A stretch of 5,371 nt of DNA, from positions 26,478 to 31,848 of the forward strand of contig NHGV01000009.1 in assembly GCA_002171085.1 (NCBI GenBank). Direction: 5' to 3'. Positions 1 to 5,371 of the stretch are shown one piece after another (position 1 is the stretch's first letter; each line of letters opens with the position of its first letter). The notes beneath the pieces were generated by a model. The model worked only from the letters and a program-made list of their open reading frames with translations. It made no database searches and had not been told where the DNA came from. The position numbers and the translations under genes are program-made. The DNA comes from Pelagibacteraceae bacterium TMED146 (GTDB taxonomy: Bacteria; Pseudomonadota; Alphaproteobacteria; Pelagibacterales; Pelagibacteraceae).

Positions 1-726
1 GCAGATACTTTTAATATTAACTTTGAAATAAAAAATTTAATGTATGCAATTAGAGTTATAAATAAATTCGGTTATCAAGCCATCATACCGAGTTTTCAAA
101 ATGATAATTTGAATAGACCTCTTTGTTGTGGAAGAACCTATATTTCTATGGGTCAACTAGATAAAGCCAAAAGTGAATTAGAAAGGTTTACAAGTTACAT
201 AACTGAAAATGGATATAACAAGCTTCCCGTTATTGGTATTGAGCCTTCATGTTTATTAACCTTTAATGATGAGTTTAAATCTTTTTCAAAATTAAATGGT
301 CGAGACAAAATCAACAATAGTTTTTTATTGTTAGAAGAATTTGTATTAAATGAAATAAAAAATGGCAACCAAATCAAACCTAAAGATTTTGATAAAAAAG
401 TCCTTATCCATGGACATTGTCATCAAAAATCACAAAATAGAACCAAAGGTCTGACTGGTTTACTTAACGAATTAAATATTAAAAACTCAATGATTGATAG
501 TAGCTGTTGTGGAATGGCCGGATCTTTTGGATATAGCTCGAAGCATTATGAAGTTTCAAAAAAAATGGCTCATCTCACTTTGATACCTACAATTAACAAT
601 TCGTCAGAAGACGATTATGTTGTTGCTAACGGCACAAGTTGTAGGCATCAAATATCAGATTTTTCTAATAAAAAACCAAAGCATATTTCTGAACTTTTAT
701 TTAATTTATTTGAAACAATAAATTAA
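1..726 (+). CDS. FAD-linked oxidase/Fe-S fusion protein, C-terminal part (5' end outside window)
   Basis: This is the last 241 residues of a larger protein; the frame is open from base 1. The ATG at 40 is internal, because the residues before it (ADTFNINFEIKNL) continue the family's conserved 'DTF...FEP.NL..A.RVL...GY' stretch. What is visible is the cysteine-rich (CCG, HdrB/GlpC-like) region: CCGRTY with the cysteine pair at 124-129, EPSCLLTF (Cys at 250-252), HGHCHQK (Cys at 418-420), SSCCGMAGSFGY (pair at 505-510) and GTSCRHQ (Cys at 640-642). This set matches the C-terminus of the roughly 950-1000-residue FAD-binding/4Fe-4S/CCG fusion oxidoreductases (YdiJ-like, related to glycolate, D-lactate and D-2-hydroxyglutarate dehydrogenases). 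From family knowledge, such proteins oxidise a 2-hydroxyacid at FAD and pass electrons through Fe-S centres. The substrate cannot be told from this part. All expected cysteine motifs are intact, so it looks functional. A stand-alone CCG subunit is possible but less likely. Confidence 0.85.
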   Translation, partial: ADTFNINFEIKNLMYAIRVINKFGYQAIIPSFQNDNLNRPLCCGRTYISMGQLDKAKSELERFTSYITENGYNKLPVIGIEPSCLLTFNDEFKSFSKLNGRDKINNSFLLLEEFVLNEIKNGNQIKPKDFDKKVLIHGHCHQKSQNRTKGLTGLLNELNIKNSMIDSSCCGMAGSFGYSSKHYEVSKKMAHLTLIPTINNSSEDDYVVANGTSCRHQISDFSNKKPKHISELLFNLFETIN

Positions 727-752
727 TTATTAATTGTTTATTTATTTTCTAT
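713..752 (+). terminator. Weak AT-rich hairpin between convergent genes, possible terminator
   Basis: AAACAAT (713-719) pairs with ATTGTTT (733-739), and the interior contains a palindrome, AATTAAT-T-ATTAATT (721-735). The element covers the TAA stop of the plus-strand oxidase (724-726) and reaches the TAA of the converging minus-strand gene (738-740). A T-rich run follows on the plus strand (about 738-752), so it could end plus-strand transcription. The stem has almost no G/C pairs and would be weak. On the minus strand no T-rich tract follows. Some of the symmetry could be chance in such AT-rich sequence. Confidence 0.35.
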
Positions 753-1031
753 TATAATTGGCCCTGAGATTGGATCTGTAACACCAAGGTCAGGTGATTG
801 TTCCTGTAGCATGTGTCTACATCCATCAAGATACTTTATTAAATTATTTCTTTCCGACGCAAGACTTTCCTCATTTTCCCATTCTACAAAAGACATCATT
901 CTTTCGCCCGCATCTATTACAATGTGCCTTATGAGACCTTTGTAATTAGATGGGGTAAAAGATATTAAATATTTAATAAATTCATCTTTACTCTCAGGTT
1001 TTGGCTTAAACCTTACTGAACTTACATGCAT
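738..1031 (-). CDS. Small ABM-like (dimeric alpha/beta barrel) protein
   Basis: This 97-residue soluble protein has no signal peptide or membrane segment. An N-terminal beta-strand (HVSSVRFKP), a Lys/Glu-rich helix (about residues 12-23), further strands (RHIVID, RMMSFVEW at 35-51), a second helix (about 54-76) and the C-terminal segment LGVTDPISGPIIIE (82-95) fit the antibiotic-biosynthesis-monooxygenase-like ferredoxin fold. I recall the 'LGVTDP.SGP' ending from proteins annotated this way, so the assignment is by pattern, not by catalytic residues. Members can be small cofactor-free monooxygenases, but many have no known activity. Its ATG shares one base with the TAA of the upstream GYD gene (TAATG). 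Only a short AGG lies upstream as Shine-Dalgarno (1038-1040), so translation is probably coupled to the GYD gene. No specific function can be given. Confidence 0.65.
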   Translation of the reverse strand: MHVSSVRFKPKPESKDEFIKYLISFTPSNYKGLIRHIVIDAGERMMSFVEWENEESLASERNNLIKYLDGCRHMLQEQSPDLGVTDPISGPIIIENK

Positions 1032-1357
1032 TATTTACCTACAGCCTTATATTCACCTGCTGCACTAGAAGCTGACTTCGCAATTTGATTCAAATCTACT
1101 GGTTCCATAATTTCCATTTCCGAAAAAGCACCAGATGACATTGTAATCATTTTTAATGCTGCTGCGGCCTCAAAATTAGGTAGTTCAAATTCAGCAATAA
1201 AATCATATTTGCCTCTTACAAATGTAATATTTACTACTTTTCCACCCACTTTTGATGCTGCTCCATTAGCTGCTGCAACTCTATCTGAACCAGGTTCTTT
1301 GATCCATCCAGCCATTGCTTGTGGTGAGTACGTTGCTGCTATTAAGTATTTTGACAT
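1031..1357 (-). CDS. GYD domain-containing protein
   Basis: This 108-residue soluble protein fits the GYD family: N-terminal strand SKYLIAATYSPQAMAGW, a conserved SDRVAAANGAASKVGGKVVN segment (24-43), the family signature region FVRGKYDFIAEFELPN (46-61, with GKYD at 49-52) and FEAAAALKMITMSSGAFSEMEIMEP (62-86). GYD proteins are small, ferredoxin-like-fold, probably oligomeric cytosolic proteins; their biochemical role is largely unknown. The last 20 or so residues (AKSASSAAGEYKAVGK) look like a loose, Ala/Ser-rich tail. The start is well supported: AAGGAG (1362-1367) lies 4 nt upstream of the ATG, with a perfect TATAAT on the minus strand at 1380-1385. It is the first gene of a two-gene unit with the ABM-like protein, overlapping by one base. 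Family membership is secure; function is not known. Confidence 0.85.
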   Translation of the reverse strand: MSKYLIAATYSPQAMAGWIKEPGSDRVAAANGAASKVGGKVVNITFVRGKYDFIAEFELPNFEAAAALKMITMSSGAFSEMEIMEPVDLNQIAKSASSAAGEYKAVGK

Positions 1358-1361
1358 AAAT

Positions 1362-1367
1362 CTCCTT
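1362..1367 (-). promoter_or_regulatory. Ribosome binding site of the GYD gene
   Basis: AAGGAG on the minus strand, 4 nt before the ATG at 1357. It is the clearest Shine-Dalgarno in the window; most other starts here have weak or no such motif. It fixes the start of the GYD gene and suggests relatively strong translation. Confidence 0.75.
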
Positions 1368-1379
1368 ATTTTTAAATTT

Positions 1380-1385
1380 ATTATA
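1380..1385 (-). promoter_or_regulatory. -10 element (TATAAT) for the GYD/ABM-like operon
   Basis: A perfect TATAAT lies on the minus strand, 22 bases upstream of the GYD start codon, which would give a short leader just long enough to hold the AAGGAG. The hexamer 17 nt upstream of it (TACAAA) matches the -35 consensus at only three of six positions. In AT-rich DNA a chance TATAAT is common. Its position in the only divergent intergenic gap and close to a good ribosome site makes it credible. Confidence 0.5.
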
Positions 1386-1387
1386 CT
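1382..1387 (+). promoter_or_regulatory. Candidate -10 element (TATACT) for the Gate protein/qor pair
   Basis: TATACT on the plus strand matches the -10 consensus at five of six positions and lies about 45 bases before the ATG at 1433. No convincing -35 is seen at normal spacing. It overlaps four bases of the minus-strand TATAAT, so the two promoters would share one melting region. This is the best plus-strand candidate in the 75-bp gap, but it is tentative. Confidence 0.35.
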
Positions 1388-1432
1388 TTAAAACTGTTAA
1401 GTTTGTATTACAAAAGCTCACCTTTTAAGTGA

Positions 1433-2356
1433 ATGAAAAAAACTATTCTAAAGATTACACTTGATATCAAAGAAATTTGTATACCTCTTTATAAAATTTT
1501 AATTCCATTCGTATTTATCGTAAAACTTTTAGAAATTTCTGGAGTCATAGAGTTTTTAGCAAAGTTAATTCAACCACTCATGTCTTTGGTTGGTTTGACT
1601 CCAGAACTTGGGTTGGTTTTGGTAACTGCCATTTTAGTAAACATGTATGCTGCAATTGTATTGTTTATTAATCTAATACCAATTTTAGACGTAAATGTTG
1701 CTCAAGTAACAATATTAACGACAATGATATTAGTATGCCATAATATTCCAATTGAAAGTGCGGTTTGTAAAGCTGCAGGTGTAAGCTTTATTTACACAGC
1801 ATTACTTAGATTTTTTTCAGCCTTTTTATTGGGTTTTCTTTTAAAATTAATTTATTTTAACTTTGGGTTATTAATGGAACCTTTTGAAACCCTTGTAAAA
1901 TTGGATCCGTTACCAACAGAATTTTGGTCCTGGTTATACTATCAATTTATAAATCTTGCTTATATTTTTTTCATTGTTTGCATTATGGTAATTATATTGG
2001 AAGCCTTAAAAAAAATTGGTATTGAGAGATTGTTTGAAATTATTTTTGTGCCTCCCTTGAAATTATTTGGCATACAAAAAGAAGCAATGAACATCATTAT
2101 AGTTGGTATGACAATCGGAATTCAATATGGAGGTGGTATTTTAATCAAAGATGTTAAGTCGGGTAAAATAGATAAGCAAAGTGTTTTTTTAGCTGTATCG
2201 TTATTAAATCTACTTCATGCTATTATAGAAGATACCATCTTGATGGCACTTATTGGCGGTCATATCTCAGGAATATTATTTGCAAGAGTAATTTTTAGCT
2301 TAGTCTTAAGTTATTTCATATTTATGATTTACAAAAGATACTTTAAAGCTGTATAA
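1433..2356 (+). CDS. Two-repeat nucleoside-recognition (Gate) domain membrane protein
   Basis: This 307-residue, very hydrophobic inner-membrane protein has several membrane segments (roughly 15-35, 60-83, 91-103, 115-143, 165-190, 217-235, 250-275 and 281-300). It looks like two copies of one Gate-type unit. The first half (about 1-140) runs 'LIQPLMSLVGLTPELGLVLV...VCHNIPIESAVCKAAG'; the second (about 155-307) runs 'IIFVPPLKLFGIQKEAMNII...LLHAIIEDTILMALIGG'. Each has an amphipathic 'P-L-x-L-x-G-I/L' segment, a Gly/Asn-rich helix and a His followed closely by an acidic residue (H103/E108, H262/E266-D267). Gate domains occur in nucleoside transporters and in SpmA/SpmB- and FeoB-type proteins; transported substrates of stand-alone versions are unknown. 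A TGA lies immediately before the ATG, so no longer in-frame start exists, and the Shine-Dalgarno is poor (AAGTGA abutting the ATG). It is followed by qor after 6 nt, probably co-transcribed. Confidence 0.75.
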   Translation: MKKTILKITLDIKEICIPLYKILIPFVFIVKLLEISGVIEFLAKLIQPLMSLVGLTPELGLVLVTAILVNMYAAIVLFINLIPILDVNVAQVTILTTMILVCHNIPIESAVCKAAGVSFIYTALLRFFSAFLLGFLLKLIYFNFGLLMEPFETLVKLDPLPTEFWSWLYYQFINLAYIFFIVCIMVIILEALKKIGIERLFEIIFVPPLKLFGIQKEAMNIIIVGMTIGIQYGGGILIKDVKSGKIDKQSVFLAVSLLNLLHAIIEDTILMALIGGHISGILFARVIFSLVLSYFIFMIYKRYFKAV

Positions 2357-2362
2357 GTTGTT

Positions 2363-3337
2363 ATGGTTAAAGTTGTAGAAATTACAAAATTTGGTGACCC
2401 TTCAGTTCTAAAAATAACAAATAAAGATACTCCAAAATTACAGGCCAATGAAGTTCTAGTTGAAAATAAATCTATTGGTTTAAACTTTATTGATATTTAT
2501 CACAGATCAGGGCTTTATCCTATTCCACTTCCGTCTGGAATTGGTTTAGAAGCTGCTGGGGTTGTAAAAGAAATTGGATCTGATGTTAAACTTTTAAAAG
2601 TTGGCGACCATGTATCACACGCTTCAATGCCAATTGGTGCATACTCTGAAATGCAGGTAATGCCAGAAGCTAAATTGGTAAATATACCTAAAGAGATTAG
2701 TTTTGAAGATGCGGGCGCCATTACTTTAAAGGGCATGACTTGCGAATATTTACTTCATAGAGCCTACAAAGTAACAAAAGATGATACAATACTTTACCAC
2801 GCTGCAGCAGGTGGCGTTGGTCAAATTTTCTGTCAATGGGCTAGAGCGATTGGTTGTACTTTGATTGGTACTGTTGGATCAGATGAAAAAGTTGAGATTG
2901 CAAAAAAAAATGGTTGCGATCATGTTATTAATTATTCTACCCAAGACTTTGCTAAAGAAGTTTTGGAAATAACCAACGGCAAAGGTGTTGACGCTGTCTA
3001 TGATGGTGTTGGATTAAGTACCTTTGAAAAATCTTTAGAAGCAATTAAATTAAGAGGGATGTTTTTATCATTTGGTAATGCTTCTGGTATGGTGGCAAAT
3101 CTTGATGTCAAAAAACATTTAGCACCCAAAGCTATTTTTTTTACAAGACCATCTGTAATGCCTTATACAGCTACACGACCTGAATTAGAACTTTCTGCTG
3201 ATAGAGTATTTACTGCAATGAAAGAGGGTAAAATTAAAATAAATATTGCGCACAAATATTCTCTTGATGAAGCTCAAAAAGCGCATGAAGACTTGCACGC
3301 AAGGAAACTGCTTGGTCCTGCAATTTTTACCCCTTAA
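2363..3337 (+). CDS. qor: NADPH:quinone oxidoreductase (zeta-crystallin-like, MDR family)
   Basis: This 324-residue cytosolic protein has the usual full length for the family. The N-terminal GroES-like domain (about 1-125) has NFIDIYHRSGLYP (41-53) and SGIGLEAAGVV (58-68), the signature region of quinone oxidoreductases, without zinc-binding cysteines. The Rossmann domain has AAAGGVGQ (147-154), then VGSDEKVEIA and a DHVINY motif (186-191); K176 and Y191 lie where NADPH 2'-phosphate-contacting residues are expected. YDGVG (213-217), SFGNASG (236-242) and the end AHEDLHARKLLGPAIFTP are typical of the Qor group. From family knowledge it reduces quinones or related alkenals with NADPH, probably for detoxification or redox balance; the substrate is inferred. 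It starts 6 nt after the Gate protein's stop with no good Shine-Dalgarno, suggesting readthrough or coupled translation. Confidence 0.88.
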   Translation: MVKVVEITKFGDPSVLKITNKDTPKLQANEVLVENKSIGLNFIDIYHRSGLYPIPLPSGIGLEAAGVVKEIGSDVKLLKVGDHVSHASMPIGAYSEMQVMPEAKLVNIPKEISFEDAGAITLKGMTCEYLLHRAYKVTKDDTILYHAAAGGVGQIFCQWARAIGCTLIGTVGSDEKVEIAKKNGCDHVINYSTQDFAKEVLEITNGKGVDAVYDGVGLSTFEKSLEAIKLRGMFLSFGNASGMVANLDVKKHLAPKAIFFTRPSVMPYTATRPELELSADRVFTAMKEGKIKINIAHKYSLDEAQKAHEDLHARKLLGPAIFTP

Positions 3338-3386
3338 TTCTTTTTTAAATTTTTTTGAATGTTTTAATTTAAACTTAAAGTTGTAA
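3338..3386. other. Convergent AT-rich gap between qor and the exporter
   Basis: This 49-bp gap separates two converging genes. Directly after the qor stop come two T-rich runs (3341-3346 and 3351-3356) that could serve as U-tracts, but no G/C-bearing hairpin precedes them. Two short symmetrical elements are present: GTTTTAATTTAAAC (3361-3374, one mismatched pair) and AACTT-A-AAGTT (3372-3382). They overlap and are weak, so I do not call a firm terminator. Confidence 0.4.
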
Positions 3387-4220
3387 TTAAAAAGTTAAGA
3401 ACTCAATGAAAGCTCTTATTGAAATAATAATAAGAAATGCTCCAAATATTTTACCTAAAAGATTTTTATCTATTGAATGAACTAATCTAGCGCCAATAGG
3501 AGCCATTGTCATTGTAACGGGTACAAATACTAAAAAACCTGGAATATTTACATAACCAACTGATAATGGTGCAGCAAAGTCAGAAAAAATTAAACCACTA
3601 AAAGCCATGGATGATGCACCAAACGCTGAAATAATAAAACCTATGGCTGCTGAAGTTCCTATTGCTTCCCTTATTGGGTAGCCAAATAATCTCATAAACG
3701 GAACTCCTAATGTGCCACCTCCAATTCCAAGAGGAACAGACATAAAACCCATAAAAATACCAGTGATACTTTTTATAAAAGTTCCAACTGATTTTGGTTT
3801 TTCACCCATTTTTTCTCTAATAAAAATAAAAAATAAACCAACACAAAATGAAAATATTGAAAACATTAATAGAAGTTGCACTGTTCTAAGATTAGTAGCC
3901 ATAAAAGTTCCAATAAAAATTCCAATCACAACTGGTAAGCCAAATGATTTAATTAAATCAAAATTTACAGCTTTAAATTTATAATGAGTTTTAGCTGACA
4001 TTATAGATGTTGGAATTATAATTGTTAAAGATGTTCCTAATGATAAATGCATAATAATATTTTCATCAAAATTTAAAACAGAAAATGCGTAATAAAGAGC
4101 TGGTACCATTAAAATTCCACCACCAATTCCTAATAAACCTGCAATAAATCCTGATGCAGCAGCAGCAATAGCTAATACTATGATCAAGGTTATCAGTTGA
4201 TTAATTTCTAAAGTAATCAA
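3387..4220 (-). CDS. TauE/SafE-family membrane transporter (sulfite/anion exporter family)
   Basis: This 277-residue inner-membrane protein has about seven to eight hydrophobic segments and the internal duplication typical of TauE/SafE (DUF81) proteins. The first repeat has GFIAGLLGIGGGILMVPAL (24-42) and HLSLGTSLTIIIPTS (59-73); the second has FMGFMSVPLGIGGGTLGVPF (156-175) and EAIGTSAAIGFIISAFG (185-201). The ending APIGARLVH (240-248) also fits. Family members export sulfite, sulfonate-derived or other organic anions; the substrate here cannot be read from sequence. The start appears to be TTG at 4220, one base after the DusA stop (TAA-T-TTG). The frame upstream has no ATG, GTG or TTG before a stop at 4236-4238, and the next downstream Met would remove the first GxGGG motif. 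With only a weak purine stretch upstream (AGAAG), translation is probably coupled to dusA. Confidence 0.85.
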   Translation of the reverse strand: MITLEINQLITLIIVLAIAAAASGFIAGLLGIGGGILMVPALYYAFSVLNFDENIIMHLSLGTSLTIIIPTSIMSAKTHYKFKAVNFDLIKSFGLPVVIGIFIGTFMATNLRTVQLLLMFSIFSFCVGLFFIFIREKMGEKPKSVGTFIKSITGIFMGFMSVPLGIGGGTLGVPFMRLFGYPIREAIGTSAAIGFIISAFGASSMAFSGLIFSDFAAPLSVGYVNIPGFLVFVPVTMTMAPIGARLVHSIDKNLLGKIFGAFLIIISIRAFIEFLTF

Positions 4221-4221
4221 A

Positions 4222-5214
4222 TTATGTAACCGCTTCTATTTTTTCGTTATTTTGTACAATGTTTAAAATATGTTTTACTTTTTGAAAATCCGAGTCTCTT
4301 GCCATCATATTATCTGATAAATATCTTTTCCATTTACCAGCACCTCTTTGTCCGTGATATAAACCAACCGTATGTCTCATGATTTGATTAACTCTTGTTC
4401 CTTTGTTAACTTCTGTATCTACATATTCGACTAATTTTTCTACAATTTGTTCTCTTGTTAGAATGTCATCATTTTTAAAAATCTCTTTTTCAATATCAGC
4501 TAAAAAGTAAGGTGATTGATAAATAGCTCTCCCAATCATTACTCCATCAACTTTTTCTAAATGAGACTTAACTTGCTCAGTATTCGTGATTGCTCCATTG
4601 ATAATAATTTCAATTTCTGGGTTTGATTTTTTTATTTCATATACCATTTTATAATTTAGTTTTGGTATTCTTAAATTCTCTTTTGGACTTAAACCTTTTA
4701 AAATCGCTTTTCTAGCATGAAGGATAATTGTCCTTACTCCTGTATTTTTAATTTTCTCAATAAAAGAATTAAGGTAATCAAAATTTTCTACATCATCAAA
4801 TCCAATTCTAGTTTTTGCAGTCACAGGTAATTTTGTAGATTGCACCATTGCAGATAAACAATCAGCAACTAGATCAGGTTCTTTAATTAAGCATGCTCCA
4901 AATTTATTTTTTTGAACTTTTTTGCTTGGGCAACCTAAATTTAAATTAACTTCATCATACCCAAAGTCTTCTACTATTTTACAACACTCAGATAACTCTT
5001 TTATATTACTTCCACCAAGTTGCAACGCTACTGGTTTTTCGAACTCATTAAATTCTAAAACTTTTTTTTTATCTCCATTTATAATTGCTCCGGTTGCAAT
5101 CATTTCAGAATATAAAAAAATATTCTTACTAATTAATCTTAAAAAATATCTATCATGTCGGTCTGTACAATCCATCATTGGAGCCATGGAAATCGTACGA
5201 TTAAATTTAGACAT
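4222..5214 (-). CDS. dusA: tRNA-dihydrouridine synthase A
   Basis: This 330-residue cytosolic flavoenzyme reduces specific uridines in the tRNA D-loop to dihydrouridine using FMN and NADPH. The sequence shows the N-terminal SMAPMMDCTDRHDRYFLRL (9-27), FMN-barrel element PVALQLGG (61-68), the catalytic-cysteine motif NLNLGCPSKKVQ (C95), AKTRIG (K134), and the DusA-specific HARKAILKGLSPKEN.RIP.L.Y (166-188). INGAI (205-209) and GVMIGRAIYQSPY (224-236) complete the phosphate-binding part; a helical C-terminal tRNA-binding domain follows (about 250-320), including GLYHGQRGAGKWKRYLS. Length and motifs are those of DusA rather than DusB or DusC; from the E. coli enzyme it would act at positions 20/20a. 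Its ATG overlaps the end of the upstream reading frame by 8 nt, and one base separates its stop from the exporter's TTG. There is no obvious Shine-Dalgarno, so coupling with the upstream gene is likely. Confidence 0.95.
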   Translation of the reverse strand: MSKFNRTISMAPMMDCTDRHDRYFLRLISKNIFLYSEMIATGAIINGDKKKVLEFNEFEKPVALQLGGSNIKELSECCKIVEDFGYDEVNLNLGCPSKKVQKNKFGACLIKEPDLVADCLSAMVQSTKLPVTAKTRIGFDDVENFDYLNSFIEKIKNTGVRTIILHARKAILKGLSPKENLRIPKLNYKMVYEIKKSNPEIEIIINGAITNTEQVKSHLEKVDGVMIGRAIYQSPYFLADIEKEIFKNDDILTREQIVEKLVEYVDTEVNKGTRVNQIMRHTVGLYHGQRGAGKWKRYLSDNMMARDSDFQKVKHILNIVQNNEKIEAVT

Positions 5215-5371
5215 ATTTTTTAATTTTATCAGAATATGAAATAATTCCTTTGGTAATAAAATCTTCGTGAATCTTTTCTAATTTATCAAGTTGATAACTA
5301 TAATTTACCATAATACCAAATGACTCTTTGTAACCGTAATCAGTAATATTTCCATTTAATATGATATTAGA
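5207..5371 (-). CDS. Unidentified protein, C-terminal part (5' end outside window)
   Basis: An open minus-strand frame runs from the window's right edge to a TAA at 5209-5207 and gives the last 54 residues of a protein. The visible sequence includes ITDYGYKESFGIMVNYSYQL, then a charged helix-like stretch KLEKIHEDFITKGIISYSDKI and ends IKKYV. I do not recognise the family. It is judged real because the frame is uninterrupted, the neighbouring dusA needs an upstream gene in this compact arrangement, and its stop overlaps the dusA start by 8 nt (ATGTCTAA), a common form of translational coupling. An in-frame ATG (codon 21 of the visible part) exists, but the frame is open well before it, so the gene most likely starts beyond the window. 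Confidence 0.6.
   Translation of the reverse strand, partial: SNIILNGNITDYGYKESFGIMVNYSYQLDKLEKIHEDFITKGIISYSDKIKKYV

Noticed and set aside
40..42. ATG at 40 as the true start of the first gene
   Set aside because: The 13 codons before it are open and match the conserved lead-in of the family, so this Met is internal to a gene cut by the window edge.
195..377. Minus-strand 60-codon frame opposite the oxidase
   Set aside because: Antisense to a well-conserved cysteine-rich domain, no recognisable motif and no ribosome site; a shadow frame.
1209..1391. Plus-strand 60-codon frame across the GYD gene start
   Set aside because: Antisense to the confident GYD gene and runs through its ribosome site and promoter; composition is that of a complementary shadow.
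1415..1432. Small TCAC...GTGA inverted repeat before the Gate protein start, possible operator
   Set aside because: Only four base pairs around a 7-nt loop; too short to separate from chance.
2515..2736. Minus-strand 73-codon frame inside qor
   Set aside because: Lies wholly antisense to conserved Qor motifs; no independent coding evidence.
3712..3984. Plus-strand 90-codon frame inside the TauE/SafE gene
   Set aside because: Pro/Ile/Lys-rich product of reading the complement of a Gly/Phe-rich membrane protein; no family resemblance.
4922..5239. Plus-strand 105-codon frame opposite the DusA N-terminus
   Set aside because: Antisense to the catalytic region of DusA; no motif or ribosome site.
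1..5371. A novel defence, mobile or biosynthetic system
   Set aside because: No nuclease, transposase, integrase, repeat array or biosynthetic core enzyme is visible; most genes are recognised core or general-metabolism families.

Overview
The window is a compact, strongly AT-rich stretch of bacterial chromosome. Intergenic gaps are very short, coding is close to wall to wall, and all eight visible stop codons are TAA. Together with the protein families present, this suggests a streamlined marine alphaproteobacterium of the Pelagibacterales (SAR11) type. That assignment is inferred from composition and gene style; no marker gene in the window proves it. I see no mobile elements, CRISPR arrays, rRNA or tRNA genes.

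Layout, left to right. Positions 1-726 (+) hold the C-terminal end of a large FAD-linked oxidase fused to an iron-sulfur/CCG cysteine-rich domain; its start lies outside the window. Converging on it is a two-gene minus-strand operon: a GYD-domain protein (1357 to 1031) and a small ABM-like alpha/beta-barrel protein (1031 to 738), coupled through a one-base TAATG overlap. Positions 1358-1432 form a divergent promoter region with overlapping -10 elements on the two strands. From it runs a plus-strand pair: a duplicated nucleoside-recognition/Gate-type membrane protein (1433-2356) and, 6 nt later, an NADPH:quinone oxidoreductase of the zeta-crystallin/Qor group (2363-3337). Converging on that pair from the right is a tightly packed minus-strand operon: the C-terminal end of an unidentified protein (5371 to 5207), tRNA-dihydrouridine synthase DusA (5214 to 4222) and a TauE/SafE-family membrane exporter (4220 to 3387) that appears to start with TTG.

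How the genes work together. Most are housekeeping or general redox and transport functions, and I find no convincing evidence of a novel defence, mobile or biosynthetic system. The least understood parts are the coupled GYD/ABM-like pair, which both look like small ferredoxin-fold proteins, and the stand-alone two-repeat Gate membrane protein co-directional with qor. The rest is ordinary core genome for a streamlined heterotroph.
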